A stretch of 64,000 nt of DNA, taken from assembly GCA_028554755.1 (NCBI GenBank), contig JAPTOF010000020.1, positions 9,515,001 to 9,579,000 on the forward strand, in the 5' to 3' direction. The translations under genes and the position numbers were made by a program. Source of the stretch: Cordia subcordata. Taxonomy: Eukaryota > Streptophyta > Magnoliopsida > Boraginales > Cordiaceae. Within the stretch, counting starts at the first letter, position 1. Each line of letters starts with the position of its first letter. The notes under the pieces are model-generated. The model had not been told where the DNA came from. It searched no databases and saw only the letters and a list, made by a program, of their open reading frames with translations. Positions 33,972 to 45,688 of the stretch are shown piece after piece.

Positions 33972-35650
33972 ATGGCAAAAGCTTGCTTATCCCCTGCATC
34001 TAGTAGCCTCAAGAAAAAGCAGGTCGAGTCAGCCTCATTGCCCAAGGCAACGGACGCTCTTCACACACTTGTTTACCTGGCTAATGCCATCTTTTACACC
34101 CTTTTCTTCTCAGCCGTGTATTACTTGCTCATCAGGTGGCGTGAAAAAATCCGCAACTCAACACCTCTCCATATCGTTTCGTTTCCTGAGATCGTTGCCG
34201 TTGTGACTTTCGTCCTTTCCTTTGTGTATCTGCTTGGCTTCTTCGGGATTGGCTTTGTCCAGTCCTCCATCGAACGTGAAGATGATGTGGAAGAACCAGA
34301 ACAAGAAGATATCAAGGTCCCCAGTGGTAAGCCTGCAGCGCCAGTTCATCATGTAGAGAAAGCTGTCCCCAAGGATGACGAGGAGATTGTCGAATCGGTG
34401 GTAAAAGGCCTAATCCTTCCTACGCCTTGGAATCCAAGTTAGGCGATTGCTTCCGTGCAGCTGCAATACGCCGTGAGGCCTTGCAGAGGATGACAGGCAA
34501 GTCCTTGGCGGGCTTACCTTTAGAGCACTTTGATTATGACTCCATTTTGGGACAGTGTTGCGAAATGCCTGTGGGTTACGTGCAAATCCCTGTGGGCATT
34601 GCTGGGCCACTCGTCTTGGATGGTAAGGAGTATTCCATCCCCATGGCCACAACCGAAGGGTGGTTGGTGGCCAGCACAAATAGGGGATGCAAGGCCATCA
34701 ACGCTTCTGGAGGAGCCACCAGCATAGTGTTGAGGGATGGCATGACAAGAGCTCCTGTTGTTAGATTTGAAACTGCCAAGAGGGCTGCCGAGCTTAAGTT
34801 CTTCTTGGAGGATCCACTCAATTTTCAGACCTTGGAGGGAATCTTTAATCAATCTAGCCGGTTCGCCAGGCTACAGAACATCAAGTGTGCCTTGGCTGGG
34901 AAAAACCTTTACATGAGGTTTTCTTGCAGCACCGGAGATGCCATGGGGATGAACATGGTCTCTAAAGGTGTTCAAAATGTTTTGGATTTTCTCCACGGCA
35001 ACTTCCCTGATATGGACATCATTGGCATCTCCGGTAATTACTGTTCCGACAAGAAACCAGCAGCAGTCAATTGGATTGAGGGCCGTGGCAAATCAGTTGT
35101 GTGCGAGGCTATCATTAAAGAAGAGGTTGTGAAAAAGGTGCTAAAAACTAATGTTGCTTCTTTGGTAGAGCTCAACATGCTTAAGAATCTTACTGGCTCT
35201 GCTGTTGCTGGTGCTTTGGGTGGTTTCAATGCCCATGCCAGTAATATTGTGTCTGCCATCTACATTGCAACTGGTCAAGACCCTGCCCAAAATGTTGAGA
35301 GCTCCCATTGTATAACCATGATGGAAGCTGTGAACGGTGGAGAGGACCTCCACATCTCTGTAACAATGCCTTCTATAGAGGTAGGTACCGTTGGTGGTGG
35401 AACTCAACTCGCTTCTCAGTCGGCATGTTTGAACTTGCTCGGGGTGAAGGGGGCAAACAAGGAGGATCCAGGATCAAACTCGAGGATGTTGGCAAAAATT
35501 GTAGCTGGTTCTGTTCTTGCCGGGGAGCTTTCTCTGATGTCTGCAATTGCAGCTGGGCAACTAGTCAAGAGTCACATGAAGTATAACAGGTCTAACAAAG
35601 ATAATTCTAAAGTTTCGTCAAGAAAAGCTTCTGAAGAGAAAAGATCGTAA
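33972..35650 (+). pseudogene. HMGR: 3-hydroxy-3-methylglutaryl-CoA reductase, copy 3 (one frameshift, longer C-terminus)
   Basis: Same enzyme as copies 1 and 2, with no introns. One C is missing near 34,415 (AATCCTT against AATCCCTT), which breaks the frame at about residue 148, before the catalytic domain. From 34,427 on, all catalytic motifs are open in one frame: [18 protein letters not shown] with the same Trp, [36 protein letters not shown]. Sequence is identical to copy 2 up to about 35,388, then diverges (GANKED for GASKQD, RSNKD for RSSKD). It reads through to a TAA at 35,648-35,650 with an extra RKASEEKRS, giving 559 residues if the missing base is restored as a consensus error. Promoter and 3' flank are both type B. 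If the lesion is real, only a soluble N-terminally truncated product could be made. Confidence 0.9.
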
Positions 35651-36106
35651 CAATTTCAAGAATGTTTTTACGGGGACAACTGTGAGAGAACGAAGATGCA
35701 ATTGAGGCACAACCAAGAATCAGAACACGTATTCTTGTAAAGGAACGAAACATACTATTTCATGAGTTAGCGAAATGATTAATTTGTTGTAACAATTCTT
35801 TTAATTCTATTTTGGATTAGAGAGCGTAAGACAGTTTTTTGTAAATGAAAGAGAAACTTCAAGAGTACATGTTCGAAAGTGCTTAAGAGATTGGTATGTC
35901 TTGGCATGTAACCGTACGCTGCAACCGTCATCTTTAGCCATTGCTTTCATCTTCGCCGAAGAACAATGTTAATTCTAGCCTACATTTTGTTTTTATCTTT
36001 ATCTAAATACTTCTCAAGGTCTATGGCTTAATAGACTTTTTATACAGTTACAAATAAGTTTTGTTTTCTTCGTTATAAATAAATTTGAGTGAGAAAAATT
36101 GCTTTT
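35651..36106 (+). other. HMGR copy 3 3' UTR and flank (type B)
   Basis: Related to but diverged from the type A flank. Homology stops at 36,106 (GAGAAAAATTG...), exactly where a copia LTR begins. Confidence 0.7.
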
Positions 36107-36637
36107 TGTTATGAAATAACTAGAAGATATTATAGAATAACTTTAATACAATAAATGTTTCTCTAATTTCTTTCTGGGAAATTTTGCCATTTCAATCTAA
36201 TTTTTCTAATCACTTGGCTTCTCCCGTTCCCCATTATTTATAAGTGAAATTGGGAGACGAAGGATTTGCTCCATTAGTTGCACGTGCACAATTTTTTTCT
36301 TGAGCCTACAAACAGCTTTCTTTCCCAGTGCATTTGTACTTTACTTTTCCAAACTCACCATACTTGCTTTGTTAAAATTTTACTGCATGATGAGCCACTA
36401 TATTTGACCTTTTGATGAATATCCATCATTTCACGACACTTTCTCTTGGACATTCATTATAAGAATGTGCCTCATTAAAACCTTATTAGTAAAAAACCCA
36501 GTGGGAAAAAATCTAGTGAAGGAAAAAGAATACAATATTCTTATTGTATGCTTCATACTGCCTCATTAAATACCTTGCCAGGAAAACCTAATAGAACAAA
36601 ACCTAGGCTAAAGAAAAAAGAGTACACTGCATATAAT
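36107..36637 (-). repeat. 3' LTR of a minus-strand Ty1/copia element
   Basis: The plus strand begins TGTTATGAAATAAC, where HMGR 3'-flank homology ends. The inner boundary is set by a polypurine tract on the minus strand (reverse complement of ATTCTCCCCCTCAT, 36,637-36,650). About 530 bp. The exact inner terminus (TG) is not certain. It is a different family from the Sirevirus. Confidence 0.65.
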
Positions 36638-36743
36638 TCTCCCCCTCATGAAGACAATGAGCAATCTCTGAGTCGTTGCATGCTAATCTGGTGTACCAAT
36701 TTCTCTAATGTTGTTGCAAGCAACGCCTTTGTAAACAAGTCTG

Positions 36744-38600
36744 CTAAATTCTCACTTGAGCGAATTTGGCAAACATCGATCTCACATTTTTTTTGGAGTT
36801 CATGTATAAAGAAGAACTTTGGTGAGATATGCTTAGTTTTGTCACCCTTGATGTAGCCTCCTTTAACTTGAGCAATGCACGCAGTATTATCTTCATATAG
36901 TATAGTAGGTCATTTTTTGCTAGCTGAAATCCTTCAATATGTTGAGTTAAAGACCTCAACTATATACATTCTCGACTTGCCTCATGTAGTGCAAGTATTT
37001 CACCATGATTTGAGGAAGTGGCAGCAATAGTTTGTTTCGTTGAACGCCAGGAAATAATTGTACCACCATATGTGAAGAGATAGTCAATTTGGGATTGTCC
37101 TTTATGCGGGTCAGATAAATATCTAGTATCTGCATACCCTATTAATGTAAGATGTGTATGCTTTGAATACAATAAGCCCATATCAATTGTTCCATGAAGA
37201 TAACGAAATACATATTTAATACTAGCCCAATGTCTTCGTGTTGGTGCAGCACTAAATTTTGCTAATAAATTTACAAAAAATGCAATATCTGGACGTGTAG
37301 TGTTAGTAAGATACATCAATGCACCAATTGCACTAAGATACGACATTTCAGGGCCAAGTATTTCTTCGTTATCTTCTTGAGGACAAAAAAGGTCCTTTCT
37401 TATATCAAAAGATTGGACAACCATTGCAGTACTCAATGGATGAGCTTTATCCACATTGAATCTCTTCAAAACTATTTTAGTATAAGTCTTTTGGTGGATT
37501 AAAATTTTACTAGGCAAATGCTCAATTTGTAGGCCGAGACAAAATTTAGTTTTGCCCAAATCTTTCATTTCAAATTCTTTACATAAATGTACAACTGCTA
37601 CTGTAAGCTTTTCAATAGTCCCTATTATGTTTAAATCATCAACATATACAGTAACAATAACAAACCCATTTTTGATTTCTTGATAAAAACACATGGGCTT
37701 ATGAGACTATTAATATATCCTTTCTTTAGAAGGTATGTACTTAGCGATTGTACCACATTCGTCCAGATTATTCTAATCTATACAAGGATCTTTGTAATTT
37801 AATGGAATACATTTCCCAAGGATTTGACTTATATGCTTTAGGCATATTCAATCCTTCAGGGACTTTCATATAAATATCACTATCAAGTGACCCATATAAA
37901 TATGCTGTCACTACATCCATAAGATGTATATGAAGTCCTTCAAAAATTGCTAGGCTGATTAAATATCTAAATATAATTGCATCCACCATGGGAGAATGTG
38001 TCTCCTCATAGTCAATTCCAGGTTTTTGTGAAAAACCTTATGCTATAAGTCGTGCCTTATATCTCATAATTTCATTGTTTTCATCTCATTTTTGCACGAA
38101 TACCTACTTGTAGCCTATAGGACTTATATTTTCAAGTGTTTGGACTATAGATCCAAAAACTTTACGCTTTACAAGAGAATTTAATTCAGTCTTCATTGTA
38201 TCTTTCCATTTAGGCCAATTATTTCTATGTCCACATTCTTGAATGGACTTTGATTCATAATCCTCACTTTCTATCATCAATTCAGTGGCTACCACATATG
38301 AAAATTTTTCATCAACAACAATTTCATTTCAGCTCCATCTTTTTCCTGTAGGGATATGATTAATTGAGATTTCTTCATTTTCAATATTGTCGCTATTTTT
38401 CTCATACTCAGGTACCTGATTCTCTACTGGTGTTACCTTGGGAATACTATTTCGTCAAACTAGCAATCAGTAAAATGTGCTGTAAAATGATCTCCAGTTA
38501 AGGATTTAAGATATTTAATGATTGATGGTGATTCAAAATTAACATATATTCCCAGTCTTCTTTGTGGTTCCATTTTTGTGCGTTGTGGTGAAGCAATTGA
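36744..38600 (-). pseudogene. Ty1/copia pol remnant: integrase end, RT and RNase H
   Basis: On the minus strand, 38,590-38,440 encodes an integrase/RT linker (SPSIIKYLKSLTGDHFTAHF-like). RT pieces follow at 38,295-37,768 (ending KLQRSLYRLE, normally KLxKSLYGLKQ). A 244-codon open piece then runs 37,694-36,960 with YVDDLNIIGT, LGLQIEHLP, GALMYLTNTTRPDI, GYADTRYLSDP and ATSSNHGEILALHEASRE, where the RNase H Glu is retained. 36,959-36,744 is the RNase H end. Gag, protease and most of the integrase are missing, so it is 5'-truncated. The sequence is clearly distinct from the Sirevirus copies. It sits in the 3' flank of HMGR copy 3. Confidence 0.85.
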
Positions 38601-39130
38601 AACATAATGAAGTATTCTTTAGCTCATTTGAGCACCTATTCTTTATTTTTTGGCTCGTTTAAGTATATGTTCTTGGTTCTTGGCTCGTTTGAACAATTGA
38701 TATTAGTTGCTGGCATTTCTTGGTTCTTGTTTCAGGTCATACGTCAAGGGATGTTGGAATACACATTCTTTTCACATGAAAAATAATGAAGTATAAGACC
38801 ATTTTATAAGGTCCTGGGCTTGTGGGCCACTCCTTATAGCAACCAATTTGTTTTTATGATGGAAAACTCAGCGATTCTTCATAATATTGGAGTTACTACT
38901 TCATCTAAAAGTTTAATCTTGTAAAGAGAATCTGATTATATTTATTTATTATATTTAACACATCCCCCCACGTGAAGCATGATTTGTGTAGAGGTTGCAT
39001 GTGAACAATTGAAAGTTTTTAAAGGAGTGGTGTTGAGTTTGGAACCCATCACGTGGGATCTAATACCAGTGTTACCACCTTATTAAAAAGCTTAATATTG
39101 TAGAGAGAATTTGGTTATATTTATTTATTA
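38601..39130. other. Non-coding repeat-like DNA
   Basis: Contains two similar blocks (about 38,900-38,962 and 39,070-39,138) sharing AAGTTTAATCTTGTA / GAGAAT-TGATTATATTTATTTATTATA-type words. They may be LTR ends of an unidentified element. No coding signal. Confidence 0.45.
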
Positions 39131-39360
39131 TACTTAACAAAAGTAAAATTAAATTAAAAAATAAAAATAAAAAACTAAAAGATTAAAAGGTTAAAGCTTA
39201 TAAATTTTAAAAATTAAAAATTAGGAAATAAAAAATAAAAAAATTAAAAATTAAAAAAATAAAGAATTAAAGTATCAAAATATCTAAAATTAAAAGTTCG
39301 TTATTAAAAATTAAAAGTAAATAAATTTAAATAAATAAATAAACAAAACCTTTTAAACTA
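39131..39360. repeat. A-rich low-complexity tract
   Basis: Runs of AAATTAAAAA-type words with little G or C over about 230 bp. Simple sequence; no gene. Confidence 0.8.
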
Positions 39361-40086
39361 CAATTTTAACCAAATATATTACAAATTATTTTTATACAAT
39401 AATACTTTTTCATTTTTTCCCCAAACAATTGAACAAATTTTTTAATTGCAACTAAATTTAACATTCTTAAATAGAAATAGCAAATTGCAACAACAATACT
39501 AAACTGGCTATTAATTATCAATCACTTAATGATTAAAATAAAATTTGATTGTGAATTTTTTTCTTTTAAAAAGAAAAGCTTAAAATGGTTGGAAGTGAAT
39601 GGGAAATTAGAGTTTTTTAATCATTATTTTGAGAACTTTGACCTTTTCATTAACTTGGATATGAATTCTAAGGGGTTATGAAACCTTTGGAATTTCTCTA
39701 TGATCTTGGGTATGTAATTATTGCTTGGGGGTTTTATAACTCTTAGAATTCCTCTATTAATGTGAGATTGAAGGCCTGATTTCTTCGAATACCTATATAT
39801 AGTGGTATTATAGCAAGATACATACAACAGATGAAGAAGCATGTTTTCTTCTATTCTTTAGTTAGAGCATATAGTTCTTGTATAGTTCTAACATTTGTAG
39901 TTCTCCGTAGTAGAGAGCGTTTAAGCACTGAAACAAAGTTTTGTAAGCTTCAGCTTTTTGTTGTGCTAGGATTAGAGGAATTAAGTCATTGTATCCTAGA
40001 AGGCTTTTGTCAAGGGTGGAACTAGAAATTTTTCTTTGAAGGAGCTGAATTTGTATATTTATTTGAAACCATAGTTGAGATAATAT
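39361..40086. other. Non-coding spacer
   Basis: AT-rich. I recognise neither gene nor repeat family. It ends where the Athila-type LTR starts. Confidence 0.5.
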
Positions 40087-41462
40087 TGTTAAGTCCTAAA
40101 TGTTCCTTAATTTCATAGCAATTTGTGCTTAATCTTTGGATTTGATGCTTCATAATTGGTGATATTTCGTGTCTTTTTGCATATTTATGTTTGAAAGAGG
40201 CAAAAGAAGCAAAATATATGGACTTGGGGAGCTTCTCGACACAAATTGAGCTGTGAAGGAAATGACGTGACTATTAGACGTGGCCATGCCAGAACCTACG
40301 CGAGAATTGCTGTCAATAGATGTTTAGAAGATATTTTGGAGATTTCTTGAAGAGGAATTAAGTGCTTAATGATGTAATTTAATTCTAGAAGGAAAAGATT
40401 TATTTTGGTTAGGACATGTTTTTATGAGACTTACCTTATCTTTTAGACTAGCATTGAAGAGTTAAAATATTGGTTAGGAACTCTTAGGGTTATATTACTC
40501 CCTAGTGCCTCCATAGGGATTAATTTTTCCACTTTTCAGACTTATTTTTCAGCAAATATTATTTTTTATTATGAGGCTCTTCAAGGCTTGAATGGATTCC
40601 TAAACATTTTCATCTAGCTTGGGATTAATTCAAGTTTGAGGTTCTTCATTGATCCATGAGATTTAAATGATTCTCTCATCTCATTTATTTTTCGATATAT
40701 ATATGTTTTCTGCTAATTAATACTATTGTGTGATTATTCAATTTTGCGTGCAATTGATTAATTGCTAGATAGTAGGTGGCCAAATTAATTAGATAGTTAA
40801 TCTAATTAAAATAGTGGTGAACCGGTTTTTGGGAAAAACATAAAATCCAACTAAGCGATTGCCATGAGAAATCCGACTTTTAGAATCAGGTCCATTGAGA
40901 GCTTGTTAACACTACCTTTACATAGAACTTACGGGCATCACCGGGAATTAGATCGTCTATTAGTTAAGGGTAGTAATTGGGGAGAGAGCGGGGAGTTCTT
41001 GAACTGTTACCAACGCTGAAAGTAAGGATTAGATTGTTAGGCCGTGCCACCGATTATAACTAATTTATCAAAAAGAGTGAGAGCCATCCTTGCATCTAGG
41101 ATCGAATTTGTAGGCCTAAAGAATTATACCCTAGGCTAAGTCTCAAAATCATTGAATTCCTTTTATTGTCATTTTTCTGATTTTTTATTTGAATTCTTAA
41201 TATAGTTTTCACAATAGTTAGTTACCTTTTGTTTTCTGTCACGCCTCATCTAAGGAGATTATCGTTCTTTCTTTTCTACATTTATAATTTTTTTAGTTTA
41301 TTGCATTAAACCTCCCCCGGAACCATTGGAATTCATTGTTTGACACACTTGGCATAAAATATAATTGTTACATGGTCTCTATGGGTTCGACCCGACTCAT
41401 CACTTGCACAAAATTGGGAGGTAAGAGTTGGGCATAATTTTTGGTAGTTTTGACACCTATCA
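40087..41462 (+). repeat. LTR of an Athila-type Ty3/gypsy element, copy 1
   Basis: Starts TGTTAAGTCC and ends CACCTATCA, 1,376 bp, directly followed by a primer-binding site. A diverged, 5'-shortened copy lies at about 54,091-55,219, matching from GTGCTTAATGATGTAATTT onwards. Confidence 0.8.
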
Positions 41463-41467
41463 AAATT

Positions 41468-41485
41468 TGGTGTCGTTGCTGGGGA
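41468..41485 (+). promoter_or_regulatory. Primer-binding site, tRNA-Asp type
   Basis: TGGTGTCGTTGCTGGGGA, close to TGGCGCCGTTGCCGGGGA used by many plant gypsy elements. The downstream copy at 55,225-55,242 has one more change. Confidence 0.75.
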
Positions 41486-41507
41486 CTAGTGCTAACTTTT
41501 TCTTTTT

Positions 41508-41865
41508 ATGACCAAGTCTGAACATACTGGTGAACTGCTATTTGATTCAGAGATTGAAAAGACTACAAAAAGCTTAAGAAAAGAAGTAAAAGCATGGGAA
41601 AAGCAAGAAGAACAAATTGGTACATCACAAAATCAATTGAGTGAGTTCAAAAGCGAAGAAGAGATGACTGAAAACAATCAAACATTATGAGAATTTGTTG
41701 CTACCCCCTTAACCCAGCAGCCACTTTGCATCACATATCCAGCTTTTAATGTGAATTTCAAGCCAAAATCAGGCTTAATTAACCTTTTGTCCACTTTTTG
41801 AGAATTGGAGAATGAGGACCCACACAAGCACTTAAAGGAGTTCAATATTGTTTGTTTACCAAATC
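41508..41865 (+). pseudogene. Athila-type gag start, cut by the Sirevirus
   Basis: Begins MTKSEHTGELLFDSEIEK and stays open for 60 codons. After a stop come FNVNFKPKSG and ELENEDPHKHLKEFNIVC, the start of the Retrotrans_gag domain as found in Athila elements. The sequence stops at 41,865, exactly where the Sirevirus LTR starts. The matching copy continues at 55,540-55,640. Confidence 0.75.
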
Positions 41866-43080
41866 TGTTGCCCAGAAAATGAATCCAAGAGGGGGGTGAA
41901 TTGGATTATTAGCACAATTAACAAATTAAAAATCTTAACAATAATCTCAACCAAAATCACATGCAACAATGAAAATAAGTACTTGAAAGTTAAAGAGAGT
42001 AGAGTCAAGAATATCAAACACAGTGATTTAGAGTGGTTCGAACTCCTAAGGGCCTAGTCCACTACCTAAGGTCTCCCCTTAGGGTTTCGAAAACTTTACT
42101 AGTGAATCGACTTCTTGCTTAGTACATTGTAGAAGTGTAGAACAACGATCACAACCCTTGTTTCTCCACAAGAACCACAAGTATAACCCTATACTTGAGG
42201 ATTTCAACCTTTCACCCTTGAGAATGGTTCCTCACACCTATACTACCCAAGAGTAAAGAAATTCACTCCCAAAAATGATAGTAAAGTGTTTGATATACAA
42301 TGAACTTTTTATGAGCAAGAATGCAAAGGTTTTTAAACCTTCCTTTGTTGCTCTAAGCAGATAAGCAATTTATGAAGTTCAAGAGAAAACTTGTTCTTAA
42401 ATGCCAATGATATACAATTAATGAAGGTTGCAAGTAATAGAGCAAGATTGCAATAGATGAAGCAAATTAAATGCAAGAGAGCTGTGTGAGATGTTTTTGA
42501 ATAAGTTATCTTTGAGTTGGGAGGGATAGGATATATATATAAGCCAAAAAAGCAAGTGTCCCAACGGTCAATTTTTTTTAAAACAACACAGAAGGACTAT
42601 CGAAGCACACTACCAGTCGATCCCATGGGTGTTCCGGTTGTTCTAGAGGCCAAAAGGCCTTACCGGAACACTCTACCGGTCGACCGCCTGAGTGATCTAG
42701 TAGAGCACGTATGCTCTTTATTTTTGCCGGAAGACACTACGGGTCGACCGCCTAAGTGGGCCGGTAGTTGCAGAAAAAGCTATTTTAACTTTTTACCAAA
42801 AAGTTACTACATATCAAGTCAACGGTAAAAGCGTTTCTCAGCAGAATTTTGAAGCTCAAGACAACTACTTATTTAGCATATAGTTTATCTCATAAATGCA
42901 ATATCAACCAACTTGCATAAACATTAAATGCAAAGCTAAAACTTGCACACAATCAAGATTTTTTTTATAGATTTTGCATGGGGAATGGGTATATGCAAGT
43001 TGTTTGCCTATAGATACATATATAGAACAAAATAGCTTAAGTATAGAGCCTATATATGCACTTTTACTGCAATTCCATGC

Positions 43081-43118
<38 letters not shown>

Positions 43119-43487
43119 AAGCATATATAAAAATCAACATAATAATAAATGTTGTAGTTATAGTATATGCTATAGTATGAGTTTTCTGTAGGAACCTTTT
43201 GAAAGCAAGTGTATGCATGTACTTAGAAGAAAGATCAAGATATATGCATACAATGCTCTAAGTTTTTGAGCTTCATAGACAGCTGCTTATATACTAAGAT
43301 CAACTAGACAAGATCTAAAGAACAAAAACTAAATCTCCAAGAATTCTTCATAATCTCCATGCTCTATGCATCATTTCCTTTGCTCAAAGGCCTTTACCTA
43401 GCTTAAGCTTCAAGATATTTAATGGTAGCAATTTTCAAAGTGCAATTATGGCATAATCAAAATAAAATAAAACCAATAAGTTCGACA
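41866..43487 (-). repeat. 3' LTR of the minus-strand Sirevirus
   Basis: On the plus strand it runs from TGTTGCCCAG to TTCGACA, 1,622 bp, TG...CA. It contains a TA microsatellite (43,082-43,114) and palindromic ACCGGTCGACCG (42,675-42,686) and GGGTCGACCG (42,741-42,750). Confidence 0.9.
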
Positions 43488-43645
43488 TTCTCCCCCTTTT
43501 TGATGATGACAAAATTGTCAACATGGAGGGCTCCCCCTTAATCAAGGCATGAGCAAAGAGTAATAACAACAATAATCAGCACAGCAATAAGCAATCTATT
43601 GCAAACACAACAATAAGCAATCTACTGCCTTCTCCCTTTTTGGCA
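43488..43645 (-). promoter_or_regulatory. Multiple polypurine tracts of the Sirevirus
   Basis: The plus strand shows TTCTCCCCCTTTTTGATGAT at 43,488, CTCCCCCTTAAT at about 43,531 and CTTCTCCCTTTTTGGCATCA at about 43,628. Read on the minus strand these are three AAAGGGGGAG-type tracts before the 3' LTR. Repeated PPTs in this position are a known Sirevirus hallmark. Confidence 0.75.
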
Positions 43646-43900
43646 TCATCAAAAGAGAGAGTGAGAGAAGAAGTAGAAAAGTAAGGAGCCATCAATACTG
43701 GGAAGTGTCATCACTTGGCTTTTACACAAGCATGCAAGAACAGAAATCCTAAGCAATTATAGAGCAAACAAAACAAGTGAAGAAAGGAAAAAATTATAAT
43801 CCATCAAAAGTAAGTGAAAAGATATGAAACTACCATGAAAATGTTTAAAGAAAAATCTAAAGGAGTGGGATTTTTGGAAAATAAGGGAAGGAGGGAGAGG

Positions 43901-45253
43901 CTAATGACTAGGACCGGCATCATCGTCATCGGGAAGTCCCATTCGCAGCTTCATCATCCTCACATCTTGAGCCAAGCGAGCCATTATTTGACTTTGATCC
44001 TCGATAATCGTCGCAAGGCTATCAAGAGTACCGTGTTGATTCCCCACTATAGTAGCTAATGCATCGACCTTTTCTCCTATGGAGTCCACCTTGTCAAAAA
44101 GTCTTTGCATCATCCTATCATTAACATTCTTTGATCGAAGCTCGTGATATTGCCCTTGTTCTTTATTATATTCTTCCCAATCCTCCTTATCTTATTCTAC
44201 TTCCCCTTCTTCTTCTCTTCCCACATCCTCCATTTCTTCATGATCATCATCATCATCACTGCCTCCAAGATCATGTTCTTGTCCTTCTTCATCCTCATGT
44301 GAAAAATCAAAGGTGGTCTTATTAATAACCCTTTGTAGGATAAGGTTCCTTGTATTTGAGGCAAAGCTCTGAATTCATGCAAGTGCATCCATCTGCCTCT
44401 CCAATAGAATAGTTCCATCCTCTTAAGGCATTGAAGATCCAAGTTCCATATGTGATTAAAGGAGGTTTTTGGAATTCCCTCAAGTACAAAACCTTTATCT
44501 CTAAAAATCCTAGTTAAAGCCATCCCATAACCAAGTACGGTGTTCCTAAGCACCACATTCTTCATATATGCAAGAATGGTTTTAGGAGATTAACTCGATA
44601 CCCATAGTAAAGCAAGTATAAACAATATGCCTTAGCTTTGTAAATTTCCTATCATGAGTATCTTTAGGCACTACATTATGTTTGAACATTCTGATAAGCG
44701 CTTTGTAAACTGGACGCACATCATTTAGGAGAGAAAACTCAGCATATTAAGGTACTTGTTCCAACACAAACCCATAAATGTCCATTTCACGAATATTATC
44801 AGGAAATTGGGGAAAGTTTCTAAACGCAAATATAGGGTACTGATGATCATGCAAGGGAATATTGAAGATGTTTCTAAGGTCTGCTTTAGTAATCTCCATA
44901 TCAACTCTTCTAACAACTGACCAAACTCTACCATAGAGATTATCCCAATTTAACCTTTCATAGAATTAACGAATAAGTTGAGGATAAATTGGCTCTTTAG
45001 TAGTCATGAAATCCATCCAACCATTTGCAGCACAAAACTCAATCATGTTCAAGTTTTGAAGTTCATCTTGGATGAGGCATTTACCTGGCCATATGTTTTT
45101 GGTGGAATAATCTTGATTTGCAGGTGGTGAGAATGGATTTGACTCAGGTGAAGGTTGTCTTCTTGAACTTCTTGAACCCCTTAAAGAACTTGCTACATTC
45201 TTACTCTTGGAACCAGAAGCATGAGCTTTTCCTTTGCTCCTTGTATTTGCCAT
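43901..45253 (-). pseudogene. Sirevirus env-like ORF, long but frameshifted
   Basis: Starts MANTRSKGKAHASGSKS at 45,253, a basic Ser-rich N-terminus. Pieces that follow include LIQDELQNLNMIEFCAANGW, YGRVWSV, FRNFPQF and an acidic DDDDHEEMEDVG segment. The C-terminal 70 codons (44,113-43,901) form a heptad-like coiled coil (LFDKVDSIGEKVDALATIV) ending MGLPDDDDAGPSH. At least three shifts or stops break it. The middle part resembles a domain found in many plant transposon-associated proteins. I see no signal peptide or membrane span, so envelope function is unsupported. It lies 436 bp after pol, separated by a spacer with GTCGACC palindromes. Confidence 0.65.
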
Positions 45254-45688
45254 GATAGAAAGTAAATTTTGAGAGAAAGAGAAGAAAGAGAAATAGAGAG
45301 AGAAAATTAGGGTCTGATGTTAGGGTTAAGGAAATTTGAAGTGGGTAATAGATTTGAGGGAGAGATTTAGAAGAAAAAGAGTTTTAGAGAGTGTTTTAGA
45401 GAGAAAAGAATGAGAGAAGATAGAGAGTTTTGAAATATGAAGAGTTATAATGAGTTACAACCGGTTGAGCCCTTCATATATTACACAGAATTGCGACTAC
45501 CGGTCGACCAGTACTGGGATCAAGTGTTCCAGTACAGTGTTCCGGTAGAAACAGAAGCTAAAACACATTACCGGTTGACTTAGCTGGTGTACCGGTACAG
45601 GGGTAAGTGTTCCGGTACTGGAAGTTTTGTAAGGAATAAGAGTCTTTCAAAATTGTGTCATTCCTAACTCCCTTCTAATATGTAAAAA

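Noticed and set aside
39831..40025. 64-codon frame before the Athila LTR
   Set aside because: No domain, no codon pattern, AT-rich context; unsupported.
42517..42828. Plus-strand 103-codon frame in the Sirevirus LTR
   Set aside because: Lies wholly inside an LTR that is antisense to the element; repeated with breaks at 52,984; no domain.
43901..45253. Calling the env-like ORF a viral envelope gene
   Set aside because: The name is positional; no signal peptide, membrane span or fusion-type features are visible.
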